Source: CAZLMG01 sp964560765
Lineage (GTDB): Bacteria; Bdellovibrionota_B; Oligoflexia; Oligoflexales; CAZLMG01
DNA: 64,000 bases
Assembly (NCBI GenBank): GCA_964560765.1
Contig: CAZLMG010000006.1
Span: 1-64,000 of the forward strand
Reading direction: 5' to 3'
Below, one piece after another: positions 41,402-50,262 of the stretch. The translations under genes and the position numbers were made by a program. Below the pieces are notes generated by a model, which saw only the letters and a program-made list of their open reading frames with translations, made no database searches and was not told the origin of the DNA. How positions within the stretch are numbered: the stretch's first letter is position 1; each line of letters begins with the position of its first letter.

Positions 41402-42312
41402 CTCAGTCTCGTTTCAAGCTCATCGTGACCGACATCGACAACACGGTTTTTGACTGGGTTGACTATTACACCCATGCGCTGTGGGCGCTGCTCGACAAAG
41501 TGTCGTCCATCATCAAAGTGCCGGCAGCTACTTTGGCGGAAGAAGCCAGAGACGTTTTTTCGCGGCACGGGTCCATTGAGTTTCCCTTTTTGACGCAAGA
41601 GCTTCCATCGGTCATGCAGCATTACGGTTCTGACATCGACCGCATGCTGAACGAGGTTGTCGAGCCTGGACGTTTGGCTTTTATGGCTGAGGCGGCGCCA
41701 CATCTCCGGCCCTATGCTGGTGTCCATGAAACGCTGCAGAAGTTGCGACAAGAGTTTCCTGATGTGCCGACCGTTGCGTTGACAGATGCGCCGCGCTATG
41801 TGGCTATGTGGAAGCTGAACAAACTAGGTTTGTTGCACGACTTTGCTGCGGTGTATGGTTTGGCCGATCCGCGCATTCCAACGTGTGAGAAGACGCGACG
41901 CGTTAAAGTGAGTCCGACAATCTTACTCAAGCATCTGCAACAATCTAATTTTGAATTCCGCGGACGCATTCGTATCTTGCCTGACGAGTACGAAAAGCCG
42001 GGAACGCGCGGTTTGAAGACGGTGCTCATGGACTACGATTCGGATGAAGATCCAGCCCATCGTCAGTCCGTGCTATGGATCGGCGATAATTTGCGCAAAG
42101 ATGTTGGACTTGGGCAGCGATTGGGCGTCTGCACGGCATGGGCAGAATATGGCACTCATTTGGACAAGGCGCTATTGCCGCGTTTGCATGCCTTTAGTCC
42201 GCCGCAAAACATTCACAAAAATGTGCCGCTTGACAGTAAGTCGCCGGAGTCACCGAAACCGGATTTTACTCTAACATCATTTGCCGATATTTTGCCGATT
42301 GTCCGCGGTTAA
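41398..42312 (+). CDS. HAD-superfamily hydrolase
   Basis: 304 residues from ATG 41398, overlapping the LpxL stop by four bases. HAD motifs: I is VTDIDNTVFD (nucleophile Asp and general-acid Asp), II is VALTDAP (Thr), III is a Lys in RRVKVSPTILL, and IV is LWIGDNLRKDVGLG (Asp). A sizable cap lies between motifs I and II (HALWALLDKVSSIIKVPAATL). The substrate is unknown. Coupling to lipid A and ABC genes hints at a phosphate removed in envelope synthesis, but this is guesswork. It ends convergent with apaG, overlapping by four bases. Confidence 0.9.
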   Translation: MTQSRFKLIVTDIDNTVFDWVDYYTHALWALLDKVSSIIKVPAATLAEEARDVFSRHGSIEFPFLTQELPSVMQHYGSDIDRMLNEVVEPGRLAFMAEAAPHLRPYAGVHETLQKLRQEFPDVPTVALTDAPRYVAMWKLNKLGLLHDFAAVYGLADPRIPTCEKTRRVKVSPTILLKHLQQSNFEFRGRIRILPDEYEKPGTRGLKTVLMDYDSDEDPAHRQSVLWIGDNLRKDVGLGQRLGVCTAWAEYGTHLDKALLPRLHAFSPPQNIHKNVPLDSKSPESPKPDFTLTSFADILPIVRG

Positions 42313-42821
42313 GCGTGCATTTCCGGTGCTACCGAAAACGTGCTCGGGTGCCGCAGAAAGAATAGGGGAACTCGAATGCGAAAGCGCTCCCCAGTTTCGC
42401 TGCGAACACCGTAGGTGCCACGCATATTGCCGGTTGGGGTACCCAAGGGACAAGCACTGGTGTAGGCGAACGATTTGCCGGGGCGAATGAGCGGCTGCGC
42501 GCCAACCACCCCCTCGCCTTGAACGTCTTCTCTTTGGCCGTGTCCATCCATGATGATCCAGTGCCGATCCAGAAGTTGGATGGTCTCATCGCTGCCGTTG
42601 TGGACGGTGACATGGTACGCGAACAGGTAAAACCCGCGCTGCGGCTCGGATTGTTCGGCGACATACTGCGGCCGAACTTCGACTTCAATTTGGCGGGTTG
42701 TTTCGCGGTACAAAGAAGCCCCCACACGCCCATTAGGAAATACGACCAAGCCGAGTGCCCGAGCCGTTTTCGGCCGAACGGGCCATAAGCGCACGAAGCG
42801 CGCTCGGCGCGTCAGGGGCAT
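42309..42821 (-). CDS. apaG: ApaG family protein
   Basis: 170 residues if started at ATG 42821. The conserved ApaG fold (fibronectin-like, about 120 residues) begins near RQIEVEVRPQYVAEQSEPQ and includes FLFAYHVTVHNGS-type strands, LLDRHWIIMDGHGQ, GEGVVGAQPLIRPGKSFAYTSACPLGTPTGNMRGTYG. About 45 residues in front (LTRRARFVRLWPVRPKTA) are basic and not part of the usual protein, so the true start may be further in (GTG at 42794 or 42725). The frame also reaches up to a TTG at 42848. A promoter-like sequence overlaps this region. The function is not firmly known in the family. The gene lies downstream of yqgE. Confidence 0.85.
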   Translation of the reverse strand: MPLTRRARFVRLWPVRPKTARALGLVVFPNGRVGASLYRETTRQIEVEVRPQYVAEQSEPQRGFYLFAYHVTVHNGSDETIQLLDRHWIIMDGHGQREDVQGEGVVGAQPLIRPGKSFAYTSACPLGTPTGNMRGTYGVRSETGERFRIRVPLFFLRHPSTFSVAPEMHA

Positions 42822-42848
42822 TTGACTGGGATTGCGTGAATTTGTCAA
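42820..42848 (-). promoter_or_regulatory. Putative sigma70 promoter in front of apaG
   Basis: On the minus strand TTGACA (42848-42843) is followed after 17 bases by TCAAAT (42825-42820). The perfect -35 box argues for a promoter. If real, transcription starts near 42813, which would exclude the ATG at 42821 and favour a start inside. Alternatively the gene is read through from yqgE. Confidence 0.35.
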
Positions 42849-42866
42849 CGAATTAGGGTGAAGTGG

Positions 42867-43484
42867 CTACATCACATAGGCTTGTTCGGTGGCCACCCAT
42901 CGGCTTGGGTGAAAGCCGATTTGACGCAGAGCTGTCTCCCACATCTTGTCCCACGGCGTATCGAAAATGATCTTGCGATCCAATCCGATTTGCATCCAAG
43001 AGCCTTGCCGGATTTCATCATCCAATTGCTGGGCACCCCATCCGGCATAGCCGACCAGGAAGCGAAATGGATAAAGGCACCCCGGAGGTGTCATTGCCGG
43101 GTCGTCGCCGTGATCAGCGAGCCATTGCAGACGAGCAGTCGCTGCCACGACGAGTTGCTCTATATATTCAGGGCGACCTGAGACGCGGACCCGATCGGCG
43201 ATCAGGCGTTCATTGGCGCGTGCAGGCCCTTCGCTATTGTGCAGGACTACGCCGGTGTCCAGGCCAACTGGTCCGCCGTACCATGAGCTGATGGCCTCTG
43301 GAATTTTGGATTCAGGCAGGGAAACGATCTTGCGCAGTGGAATCCCCGCTGGGCGATTGACGATAAAGCCCATGGCATGCTCTTCGTTATGCTCGACGAT
43401 CAGAATCACGGTACGTTGGAAGTTCGAATCTTCTAATTGTGGCGATGCCAATAGAAGATAAGGCTGGCAATACGGATGAAACAT
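42867..43484 (-). CDS. YqgE/AlgH family protein
   Basis: 205 residues. Recognised by YLLLASPQLEDSNFQRTVILIVEHNEEHAMGFIVNRP near the N-terminus, YGGPVGLDTGVVLHN in the middle, and RFLVGYAGWGAQQLDDEI with the W-D-K-M-W-E tail. The family is widespread in Proteobacteria and named for an alginate regulator in Pseudomonas, but its biochemical role is unsettled. GGGGAGCGG lies just before the ATG at 43484. The gap to the next rightward gene is 295 bases and includes an AT-rich block at 43583-43630 with no clear promoter. Confidence 0.93.
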   Translation of the reverse strand: MFHPYCQPYLLLASPQLEDSNFQRTVILIVEHNEEHAMGFIVNRPAGIPLRKIVSLPESKIPEAISSWYGGPVGLDTGVVLHNSEGPARANERLIADRVRVSGRPEYIEQLVVAATARLQWLADHGDDPAMTPPGCLYPFRFLVGYAGWGAQQLDDEIRQGSWMQIGLDRKIIFDTPWDKMWETALRQIGFHPSRWVATEQAYVM

Positions 43485-43779
43485 AGTCCGCTCCCCAATC
43501 GTACGTTTCCATGTGATGCAGAATCTTATTTAAGCGTACGGTGCGACCGAGTCCCCGTCAACGGGGCCGGGGCATCGGGGTGATGCATAAAACCGCAATA
43601 TAAGATGTAATAATATCAGTGTGTTAACGTTGTTTTGCGCGGACCTGAAAACCTGCGAATAGTCAACGGTTGTGGGATTATGCCGATTCCGGCAATATGA
43701 AAACAGCTGAACATATTGCATTCTCGAGTCGGCCGGCTTTTTGCTGGTTCCCTAACGCCCAGAACTCGGAGATTCCCAT

Positions 43780-44799
43780 ATGAAGTTAACCCCCAGCATG
43801 GGTTGGCTGTACTGGGCCGTTGCTCTAGTTGCTGTTGCTTCCCAAGCAGTGCACGCGGATACCGTTCGCCAGCAGTACAGCCATTACAGCGACAACCTGG
43901 GCCAAGGCCGCGATCGCTGGCAGCTCGATCTATCCTTCGATTTTGCCCATCAAAACTCCAGCGTCGAAAAGTCCAGTCTCAGCATGTCGCTGTCGCGGGA
44001 TATGTTTCGCGAAACTGCGGAAGAAGCCGAGAACCGCTCCGCGGACAGCGGCAGCTTGAATTACGGTTTGACCTGGGGCAAGACCACGGATGGGCGCGTG
44101 ATGGCGGCATTTACCGAGGACCCGGCAACACGCAGTGCCACTGGCGGCATCGGAGTGAGTCAGTGGATCTGGCGCGAAACCTTGCAGTTGAGCCTGGATG
44201 CGTCACGGACGCTCGTATCGCGCCCCTATCGGGAAGTGGTCGGTTACGATTTCGACATCATTGCACCGCCGGCATTGTATCAATCGACCGGGGTCACCAT
44301 GTCCCTTCGCCATTTGGCGACACCGCGAACCATAGCCAATTATTCCGTCAGTCAGGTCATGAGCAACGAGAGACCCGATGCGGAATCGTATACGGCGGAT
44401 GTTCGCCAGTTTTTTCCCGGAGCGCGCGGTGCCATGCGCGCAACCGTGGGACGTTTCGTGAATCGAGGCCGCCTGACGCAAGCCACGATCTTTGGTCAGA
44501 TGGATGCATGGCTTGCGGAACTGGGCTGGCAGCAGGAGATGTGGGCAGGTGCCGCAGGTAAGATTCGCTATCGCTGGTATCGGGAGGATGAAGATTCGCG
44601 CAAGGCGGGCGAAAAATTTGTCTTAGGAACCGATATGGTGACGGCGCAGATTCAGCAGCAAGTGAGTGGTAACCGAAAAGGTCAGGTACCGGTCGTCGTC
44701 GAGGGAGCGGTCAGTCGCTATCTGACCAATGAGATCGACGCCAAAGGCACGAAGGTGGCAGCCACAACATTTGAATTGGGTGTAGCTGCACGCTTATAG
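43780..44799 (+). CDS. Outer-membrane beta-barrel protein, DUF3570-like
   Basis: 339 residues. A signal peptide ends in AVHAD. The remainder alternates polar and aromatic residues in strands (WQLDLSFDFAHQN, LQLSLDASRTLVSRPY, KIRYRWYREDEDS), closes with TTFELGVAARL, and has no Cys, the build of an outer-membrane barrel. Its place in front of a DUF4266-like lipoprotein and thioredoxin genes matches the setting in which DUF3570 barrels usually occur. The family call rests partly on that context. Only 14 bases separate it from the next gene, so it leads the operon. Confidence 0.7.
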   Translation: MKLTPSMGWLYWAVALVAVASQAVHADTVRQQYSHYSDNLGQGRDRWQLDLSFDFAHQNSSVEKSSLSMSLSRDMFRETAEEAENRSADSGSLNYGLTWGKTTDGRVMAAFTEDPATRSATGGIGVSQWIWRETLQLSLDASRTLVSRPYREVVGYDFDIIAPPALYQSTGVTMSLRHLATPRTIANYSVSQVMSNERPDAESYTADVRQFFPGARGAMRATVGRFVNRGRLTQATIFGQMDAWLAELGWQQEMWAGAAGKIRYRWYREDEDSRKAGEKFVLGTDMVTAQIQQQVSGNRKGQVPVVVEGAVSRYLTNEIDAKGTKVAATTFELGVAARL

Positions 44800-44813
44800 G
44801 GAGAGAGGCGCGT

Positions 44814-45032
44814 ATGAAACGCTTTTTTTATTTCCTAGTATTTGGGCTTGCCGGCTGCCAAAGCATCAAGCCGTACGAGAAGGAATATCTTCTGCATCCA
44901 TTTATGGACGACAGTGGCTTGGTCGGTGTCACGGGCGACTTCGGGCAAAAGGTTTGCTCACGCTATGAGCGGCTTTCCAGCTTGGGAGGCTCGGCGTCCG
45001 GAACGACCTCGTGTCCAACTTGCGGAGGCTGA
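44814..45032 (+). CDS. Small DUF4266-like lipoprotein ending in CxxCGG
   Basis: 72 residues with GGGAGAGAGG upstream. A short signal with lipobox LAGC (C15) is followed by KPYEKEYLLHPFM, similar to the K-P-W-E-x-x-x-L-x-x-P-x-M start of DUF4266 lipoproteins. The C-terminus is Gly/Ser-rich and stops with TSCPTCGG, a C-x-x-C two residues from the end. A further Cys is C48. DUF4266 proteins typically end in a Gly/Cys-rich tail. Function unknown. The exposed terminal dithiol and the thioredoxin neighbours suggest a redox, metal or modification target. The next gene begins two bases after its stop. Confidence 0.75.
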   Translation: MKRFFYFLVFGLAGCQSIKPYEKEYLLHPFMDDSGLVGVTGDFGQKVCSRYERLSSLGGSASGTTSCPTCGG

Positions 45033-45034
45033 AC

Positions 45035-46762
45035 ATGCGGCATCTTTGGCGCCAAAGCACACGCGCGATTGCTGGACTAACCGGACTCATGACGCTATTC
45101 GCTTGCGCTTCCCAATTGCCAAGAAGTTCTGGTCCTGAAAAAAAGATATTGGGCACGGTCGATTTGGCGGCATTAGGCTACGTCGACCTAGCGACCGATG
45201 TCAGTTTAACTTTGGCCGACTACGTCGTCGCCAATGATTTGAATTACGTTTTGCTTTCTTACGGCAGCGTGGGCTGTGCCCAATGCAACGTCAAGGCCAA
45301 GACCATTTCCCAGCAGTTCTTGGGCAGCCACCAACTGTTTGTTTCGCCCCAGGCTAAGTCCTTTGAGTTGATTGGTGTCGCTACGGATAGCGGCGGCGCC
45401 AAGAAGCAGTTTATGCTCATTTGGAACGACGAGGCGCAGCGCAAAGAGCGAGGCTACGACTTTGTTCGCTGGTTGGATGAAAGTGGACGCACGTTGGCGG
45501 ACCATATCATTCCGGCCAATGAACCATTTGGCGTGCCTTACATGCTGTTGGTGAATCGACGCGGTGAAGTCTTGCTGCGCGTACCCAACAATGATCACCG
45601 ACCCGTTGGGGAAATCTTGGACCTTGTCGCAACGACGATCGGGCTATCCGGCGGCCCTGGGCCGAACCCGAAGCCATCCATCACGCCAGAACCACCGCCG
45701 CCGCCTCCCATTCCCGATGGATTTTTGCGTGTACAATTGGCAGCGGCAAATCGATTTGCGGATGTTCAAGCTGCTGACTGCGATTCCACCGACGTCAATG
45801 TAGATCGCTATTTTGGCGACGCGAGCCTGATGGTGCTCCAGGTCGCTCGCGGTGCATGCGATCGCGTTTGTGAAGGCAACATTGCCATGTTGCGTCGCTT
45901 CCGTGCAACTTGCCAGGCGGGAGCGAGTTGCTCACAAGTTTCTCTCATGGGCGCGGAGATTCCAGCGACGCACTGCAGTACGCAAGATGTGTTGCGCGGC
46001 GGCCAAGATCTTTTGAACGTTTTTCGCCCCTTGTTCGATTGGAATTACGGACCCGTGATCGAGAATGGCGTTCCGCAGAGTGTTCCTGAGGTGAAGGGCC
46101 CCATTGTCATGGCATTTGATCGCGACGGCCAGTTGCGCTTTGCCAAAGAAGGGGCTGTTGCGGAAGTCGAGCTGCAACAAATTTACGAATCCTTGGCGCA
46201 ACCGGCGGTGCCTGCCATCGTCGATTTCCAATTGTACGGCGACAATCAAAAGCAAGAGTTTGCCGGCAACGTCTCCTTTGCCCAGATACGCCAAAAATCA
46301 AAGTACACGGTGGTCGCCGGATTTGATCCGGGGTGTGGCAGCTGTGTTGATGAATTAAAGCATTGGTCCGAGCCTTCACAGACGCGAGAAGAGCCGCGCT
46401 TGATGCAGTTCTGCAAAGAGCAGCCTGACTTTTGCCAAGTATATGCCCTTGAGACTTACTCCGTATCAGGGCGAGGAGCCGCGAGCGTGGCGGATCTGTA
46501 CGAGCAGATTAAGCGTGAGATGGACGACTTGAGTCTACACGTGCCGACTTTGGTGGATCGACAAGAAGTTGGCGATGGCTTTTCGCGATTTTTTGAGGGG
46601 TATCTGGCTCCCTTACATCGTGGGCAGTGGCCGGTAGGTGAGCCAGGGACGGTGATCTACGATCGAGAAGGCAAAATTTTGGCAGGTTTTCGCTCGGTCG
46701 GTGCGGTTGAGCCAGATCCGGTGTTGCAGGTCCTAAAGACTCTGCGCAAGTATGAAAAATAG
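45035..46762 (+). CDS. Lipoprotein with three thioredoxin-like segments
   Basis: 575 residues from ATG 45035, whose GGAGG lies within the end of the previous gene. Lipobox is LFAC. Three thioredoxin-like segments can be seen. The first has CAQC near residue 95 followed by FGVPYMLLVNRRGEVLL. A Pro-rich linker (TPEPPPPPPIPDG) comes next. The second has ARGACDRVC (C-x3-C) and PIVMAFDRDGQLRF. The third has FDPGCGSCVDELKHW and PVGEPGTVIYDREGKILA. Each segment carries the usual strand plus cis-Pro-like ending. Such a triple arrangement is unusual and suggests serial disulfide exchange in the periplasm, probably with the small C-x-x-C lipoprotein and the barrel. Confidence 0.8.
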   Translation: MRHLWRQSTRAIAGLTGLMTLFACASQLPRSSGPEKKILGTVDLAALGYVDLATDVSLTLADYVVANDLNYVLLSYGSVGCAQCNVKAKTISQQFLGSHQLFVSPQAKSFELIGVATDSGGAKKQFMLIWNDEAQRKERGYDFVRWLDESGRTLADHIIPANEPFGVPYMLLVNRRGEVLLRVPNNDHRPVGEILDLVATTIGLSGGPGPNPKPSITPEPPPPPPIPDGFLRVQLAAANRFADVQAADCDSTDVNVDRYFGDASLMVLQVARGACDRVCEGNIAMLRRFRATCQAGASCSQVSLMGAEIPATHCSTQDVLRGGQDLLNVFRPLFDWNYGPVIENGVPQSVPEVKGPIVMAFDRDGQLRFAKEGAVAEVELQQIYESLAQPAVPAIVDFQLYGDNQKQEFAGNVSFAQIRQKSKYTVVAGFDPGCGSCVDELKHWSEPSQTREEPRLMQFCKEQPDFCQVYALETYSVSGRGAASVADLYEQIKREMDDLSLHVPTLVDRQEVGDGFSRFFEGYLAPLHRGQWPVGEPGTVIYDREGKILAGFRSVGAVEPDPVLQVLKTLRKYEK

Positions 46763-46783
46763 AATTTTTAAATGAGGTGATCG

Positions 46784-47311
46784 ATGTCTATTCGCGTGCA
46801 ATTAGCGAGCTTGTTAGCGGCTGGCACCCTATTCAGCGGCGCCGCACAAGGCGTGACTGTCGGCGATATTTATCAAGCACCCTCGGTAAAGAAGATGTCG
46901 CCCGGGAGTGAGCTGAATCCGGAAACGATGAAGGGCAAAGTCACCGTCATCAACTTTTGGGCGACCTGGTGCGCCGCGTGCAAAGTCGAGCTGAAAGAAA
47001 TGGAGACGGAGTTCGCACCCTTGCTGAAAGAAACGAAATTTCAATTTGCCATGGTGTCCCTCGATAAGGAACCTGCCGCGGCCCTGGCTTGGATCAAGGA
47101 AAATTTGAAGGTCGTGCCAGAAATGCAATCTCTGCTCTACGAGGATTCTGGATTTGTCGCCGCCGGTGTATTGGACGTGGATTCGTTTCCGATGACGCTG
47201 ATTGTGGGTCCCGACCTCAAGGTATTGCATGTCCAACGTGGATTCACCGAAGGCGAGAAGTCGACCGCTGAAATGACCGCCAAGGTGAAGGCAAAGCTGG
47301 CGGCGTATTAA
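46784..47311 (+). CDS. TlpA/ResA-type exported thioredoxin
   Basis: 175 residues. The signal peptide ends at GAAQG. The active-site motif is FWATWCAACKVELKEME, with W-C-A-A-C. The cis-Pro is in VDSFPMTLIVGPDLKVL, and a central insert (ENLKVVPEMQSLLYED) is as in TlpA and ResA. It should reduce disulfides in the periplasm, for example apocytochrome or its neighbours' cysteines. GAGGTGATCG precedes the ATG, 21 bases after the previous gene. It is the last recognisable member of the redox operon. Confidence 0.9.
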   Translation: MSIRVQLASLLAAGTLFSGAAQGVTVGDIYQAPSVKKMSPGSELNPETMKGKVTVINFWATWCAACKVELKEMETEFAPLLKETKFQFAMVSLDKEPAAALAWIKENLKVVPEMQSLLYEDSGFVAAGVLDVDSFPMTLIVGPDLKVLHVQRGFTEGEKSTAEMTAKVKAKLAAY

Positions 47312-47575
47312 CGTATAGTTCGACCGAACGAGGCCGCTCTCATCTTGCGGATTGCTGATTTTGTGCCAGCGATTCAGCGTGACACCTCGAATTTTCCAAT
47401 TCATTCGATAGGATGCCGCTCGTAGGCATTACGGGTGTCAGCTTTTCCTGTCGCCTTCCGAGTGCTAACCTCTCTTTATTACTGAACAAATCTGGTCGCG
47501 GACGGCGGCACATAAGCTGCACTCAAGGATGGCAATCAACCATATGCCATTGTCTTGAGTTTGGGGGAGCCATCC

Positions 47576-48667
47576 ATGACCTTAGTTCGTGCAACCTACG
47601 CTTTAACATTATCGTGCGTCGTGCTGGTGATGCTTGCGTCGGCCGCCGTTGCCGGCGAACTCGGATCGTTGCCTGCGGCAAGCATATGTGCATCGCAGCA
47701 GGCGTCCGTTTCCGCTAAGCAAGCGGCTCATGGACATATTCTCCGGCCGGACCAAGACCCTCGGTATTGGGAGGAGTTACGCATCTTGTTTCCTGATTAT
47801 CACTTCACACCGACAATTCGTGGAAAGGGATTCGATTTCTTCATGCAGAGTCATGATGGCTCTCAGCTGTTTCGAATGGAGCATATGGGCTTAGGCAATC
47901 ACCAAGGTGTGCCGTACGCGAATACAACATTTCGCGGCGATGAGTTTGTCGACCCCTTCCTTGAGTCCCTGGAAAAGCATATTCTGCGTAAGCCTGAAGC
48001 GACGCTAACCTTTATTGATCTTCGCTATTTGCCGAATGCGGCGGATGAAGCAGGACGCGTTTTCGGCCATGCCGCTGACATGGTGGAACATAGTTTGTCG
48101 TTCGGCACCGAGTTTTCGGCTCAAGCTCAGCAGCGGCCGCTGCTCATGGCCGTCGTGGTTGATGGTAACGAGGTGATGCTGCAAAGAGTGGGGGATGAAC
48201 TCGTGCTGCACAAGGTAACGAATGGCGATATTCAGTCGGTTCTCGGTGGTCGTCGCGCGGCGACACTCAACACACGTGGAGCCAATACGGGATCTTTGAG
48301 CGGTGGCTCGGCAGTTCGTGGGGTGAGCTTTGTGGCAGGACTTGGTACAGAGGTGCTTTGTCAAAGCATGGCTTCCTATGCGCAATACCGGGATGACTTT
48401 CTCGACGACCAACGCCGGCGCAATGCCGACTACGCCATCTCACAACAGGCGTGGAAGTCCAATCAGGCCATGGCTGACGCCGGTTTGATCTCGCGTGACA
48501 TGGTAGCAAGGCCGCCCATCGAGCCTGAGTCGCCTTGGGGGCCGGGCAGTCGTAACTTTACGCCACGTCCTCCGACATTTTACGAATGGATCACGGGCGC
48601 GCCCGCCCAATGGTGGAACAGCCCAGGTGTGCGGTTGATGACGGGGCGAAGGCTCAATTCACGTTAA
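47576..48667 (+). CDS. Exported protein of unknown function
   Basis: 363 residues from ATG 47576 (GGGGGAG upstream). The signal peptide (MTLVRATYALTLSCVVLVML ... AAVAGE) is clear. The mature protein has an N-terminal His-bearing region (AAHGHILRPDQDPRYW), a YHFTPTIRGKGFDFF beta segment, TFIDLRYLPNAADEAGRVFGHAADMVEHSL in the middle, and a Pro-rich C-terminus (RPPIEPESPWGPGSRNFTPRPP). I recognise no family. It has 264 bases of non-coding sequence in front and probably its own promoter. Confidence 0.7.
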   Translation: MTLVRATYALTLSCVVLVMLASAAVAGELGSLPAASICASQQASVSAKQAAHGHILRPDQDPRYWEELRILFPDYHFTPTIRGKGFDFFMQSHDGSQLFRMEHMGLGNHQGVPYANTTFRGDEFVDPFLESLEKHILRKPEATLTFIDLRYLPNAADEAGRVFGHAADMVEHSLSFGTEFSAQAQQRPLLMAVVVDGNEVMLQRVGDELVLHKVTNGDIQSVLGGRRAATLNTRGANTGSLSGGSAVRGVSFVAGLGTEVLCQSMASYAQYRDDFLDDQRRRNADYAISQQAWKSNQAMADAGLISRDMVARPPIEPESPWGPGSRNFTPRPPTFYEWITGAPAQWWNSPGVRLMTGRRLNSR

Positions 48668-49207
48668 GCTTAATTCCTGTTTGCTGGTCTATGTCCGATC
48701 GCATTTGGTTTTCCTCCAACGTCGGAGGAACGTGCGGGTGTCATTTCACAATAACTGGTCCATCTTCCTGCAAAAAATACGATCGGAACGCTCCGATTAA
48801 GACTTTACGAGGTCCCAAAATCGCCTGAGGTTGCGGGGAGTTTCTCGCGGGTTGCTCTTCTGCTTGGGTGTGGGTGAGAGCTGTCTCTTTTCAGGAATTC
48901 TGAGCAAAGCATCAGCTTCCAGGCTTGCGGGTGCAAAAAATCACATCCTGAGCAAAACTTAAAAATTGCGCCAACCGTCCGCCGCGATGTCTCAATTCGC
49001 GCGCCGCATTCGCGCAAAATTTCGAACCTGATCAACTCCTCACAGAGCCATTGGAGAAAAAGCAAATTCCGCCGACACTCGTTGTATCGCGGCTGCATTG
49101 CATCCACGATCGTGCGGCAAGGTCCATAGGTTTAGGTGTCTATCTGGAGGAGTTTGATTCGCGTACATGAGTGAAGCGGCGATTTTGCCACAAAAGGGAG
49201 TGAACGT
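48668..49207. other. Gene-free stretch
   Basis: 540 bases with no convincing gene. A 100-codon minus-strand frame (49107-48805) and shorter plus-strand frames exist, but they have no ribosome site and atypical composition. The region contains a 20-base hairpin (48711-48730), presumably the 3' end of the 47576 transcript, and the promoter for the lipoprotein pair. Confidence 0.5.
48711..48730. repeat. Inverted repeat TTCCTCC/GGAGGAA
   Basis: Seven-base arms TTCCTCC and GGAGGAA surround AACGTC, 44 bases after the stop of the 47576 gene. No T-run follows. The whole element closely matches the one at 24222-24247: TTTCCTC, two bases, ACGTC, one base, GAGGAA is common to both. Confidence 0.5.
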
Positions 49208-50203
49208 ATGAAGACGTCGATTTGGTCACTGGCAGTTCTGATGGCGGCGGTTGCGGTTGCGCCTGCTTGTGGATCGAGCAAGAAGTCAAAAAAGAGTAGC
49301 TCTGGCAGCGTGACAGCCTCAGGCGGCGGTGACGACCGAGAAATGGTGCGCATCCCCGTGACTCTGTCTGAGCAGAGCCTCAAGTTTGCTTTCAACCTGG
49401 CGAGTGCCAGCGCCTACAACATCGATGTCGATGGTTGTGCTTCTGGATACACCACAAGTGCGACGGAGGCGACGGCATCGGTAACACTTTATCGCTATGA
49501 TCAGGGTTGCTTGGCCAAATTAACCACCTTCACGGTCGGTGCGACAACGTATGTTCCTGCAGCCGGTGGCGACTTCACGACTTGGCTAGCAGGCGATTTG
49601 GCGACATTCGAAGAGAGTGGCAACCCCGCCAATATCGTGAAAGTCTTAGCTGTGGCTCAGCTTTCTTCACCCCTAGAGGCGATGACGGATACGATCGAGT
49701 ATTCGTTCTCGGAAATCTATTCTGGTGCGGATGAGTTGATTGGCAGCGGTGCGGTGAGCGATCCTTATGCGATCACCGTCGCCGGTCAGAGTGCGCCTTC
49801 ATACACGATTTCGCAAGTTGCCTTTGTCGGCATGACCGCTACGGGTGGTGGCCAGTTTCAATTTACGATGGAATGTACGGCTGCGATCACGGGTACTGGC
49901 GCAACCAGCAACTGCGTCGATGTCTTGATGGCGGACATTACTTATAAACTGATTGCGGATACATTCGGCGGAACACTCGATATTAACGATGCCAATGGTT
50001 TATTCCCGGCGGGTGAAAGTGCGGTCAACACAGCGACGGACGTCGTGGCTGTCGGTGCTGGCGGTACCGTCAACGGTGGTTTCTTAACCGTAAACTTGAC
50101 CGGTCCCGACCAGATGCACCTGAATCCCAACATGATTCTTATTCTGCAGGCGGCCGATACCTCGTATCTCTACTTCAACGTTGATGTTCAGGCTCTGCCA
50201 TAA
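49208..50203 (+). CDS. Lipoprotein, paralogue A of a tandem pair
   Basis: 331 residues with GGGAG upstream. The lipoprotein signal has lipobox VAPAC, followed by a Ser/Lys/Gly linker (GSSKKSKKSSSGSVTASGGG). The mature part is beta-rich. Features shared with the next gene: YNIDVDGCASGYTTSATE, the later QGC Cys, APSYTI, TYKLIADTFGGT, VNGGFLTV, LNPNMILIL and YLYFNVDVQ. The four shared Cys probably pair. Function unknown. The pair likely arose by tandem duplication and is co-transcribed. Confidence 0.8.
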   Translation: MKTSIWSLAVLMAAVAVAPACGSSKKSKKSSSGSVTASGGGDDREMVRIPVTLSEQSLKFAFNLASASAYNIDVDGCASGYTTSATEATASVTLYRYDQGCLAKLTTFTVGATTYVPAAGGDFTTWLAGDLATFEESGNPANIVKVLAVAQLSSPLEAMTDTIEYSFSEIYSGADELIGSGAVSDPYAITVAGQSAPSYTISQVAFVGMTATGGGQFQFTMECTAAITGTGATSNCVDVLMADITYKLIADTFGGTLDINDANGLFPAGESAVNTATDVVAVGAGGTVNGGFLTVNLTGPDQMHLNPNMILILQAADTSYLYFNVDVQALP

Positions 50204-50262
50204 CGTCAGTGCTCGAGCCGATACGCAAGTTTGATTTACCGATCGTTTGTTAGGAATGACCC

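Noticed and set aside
48805..49107. 100-codon minus-strand open frame
   Set aside because: No ribosome site, Cys-rich noise-like composition and no recognisable motif. More likely a chance frame in a gene-free stretch.
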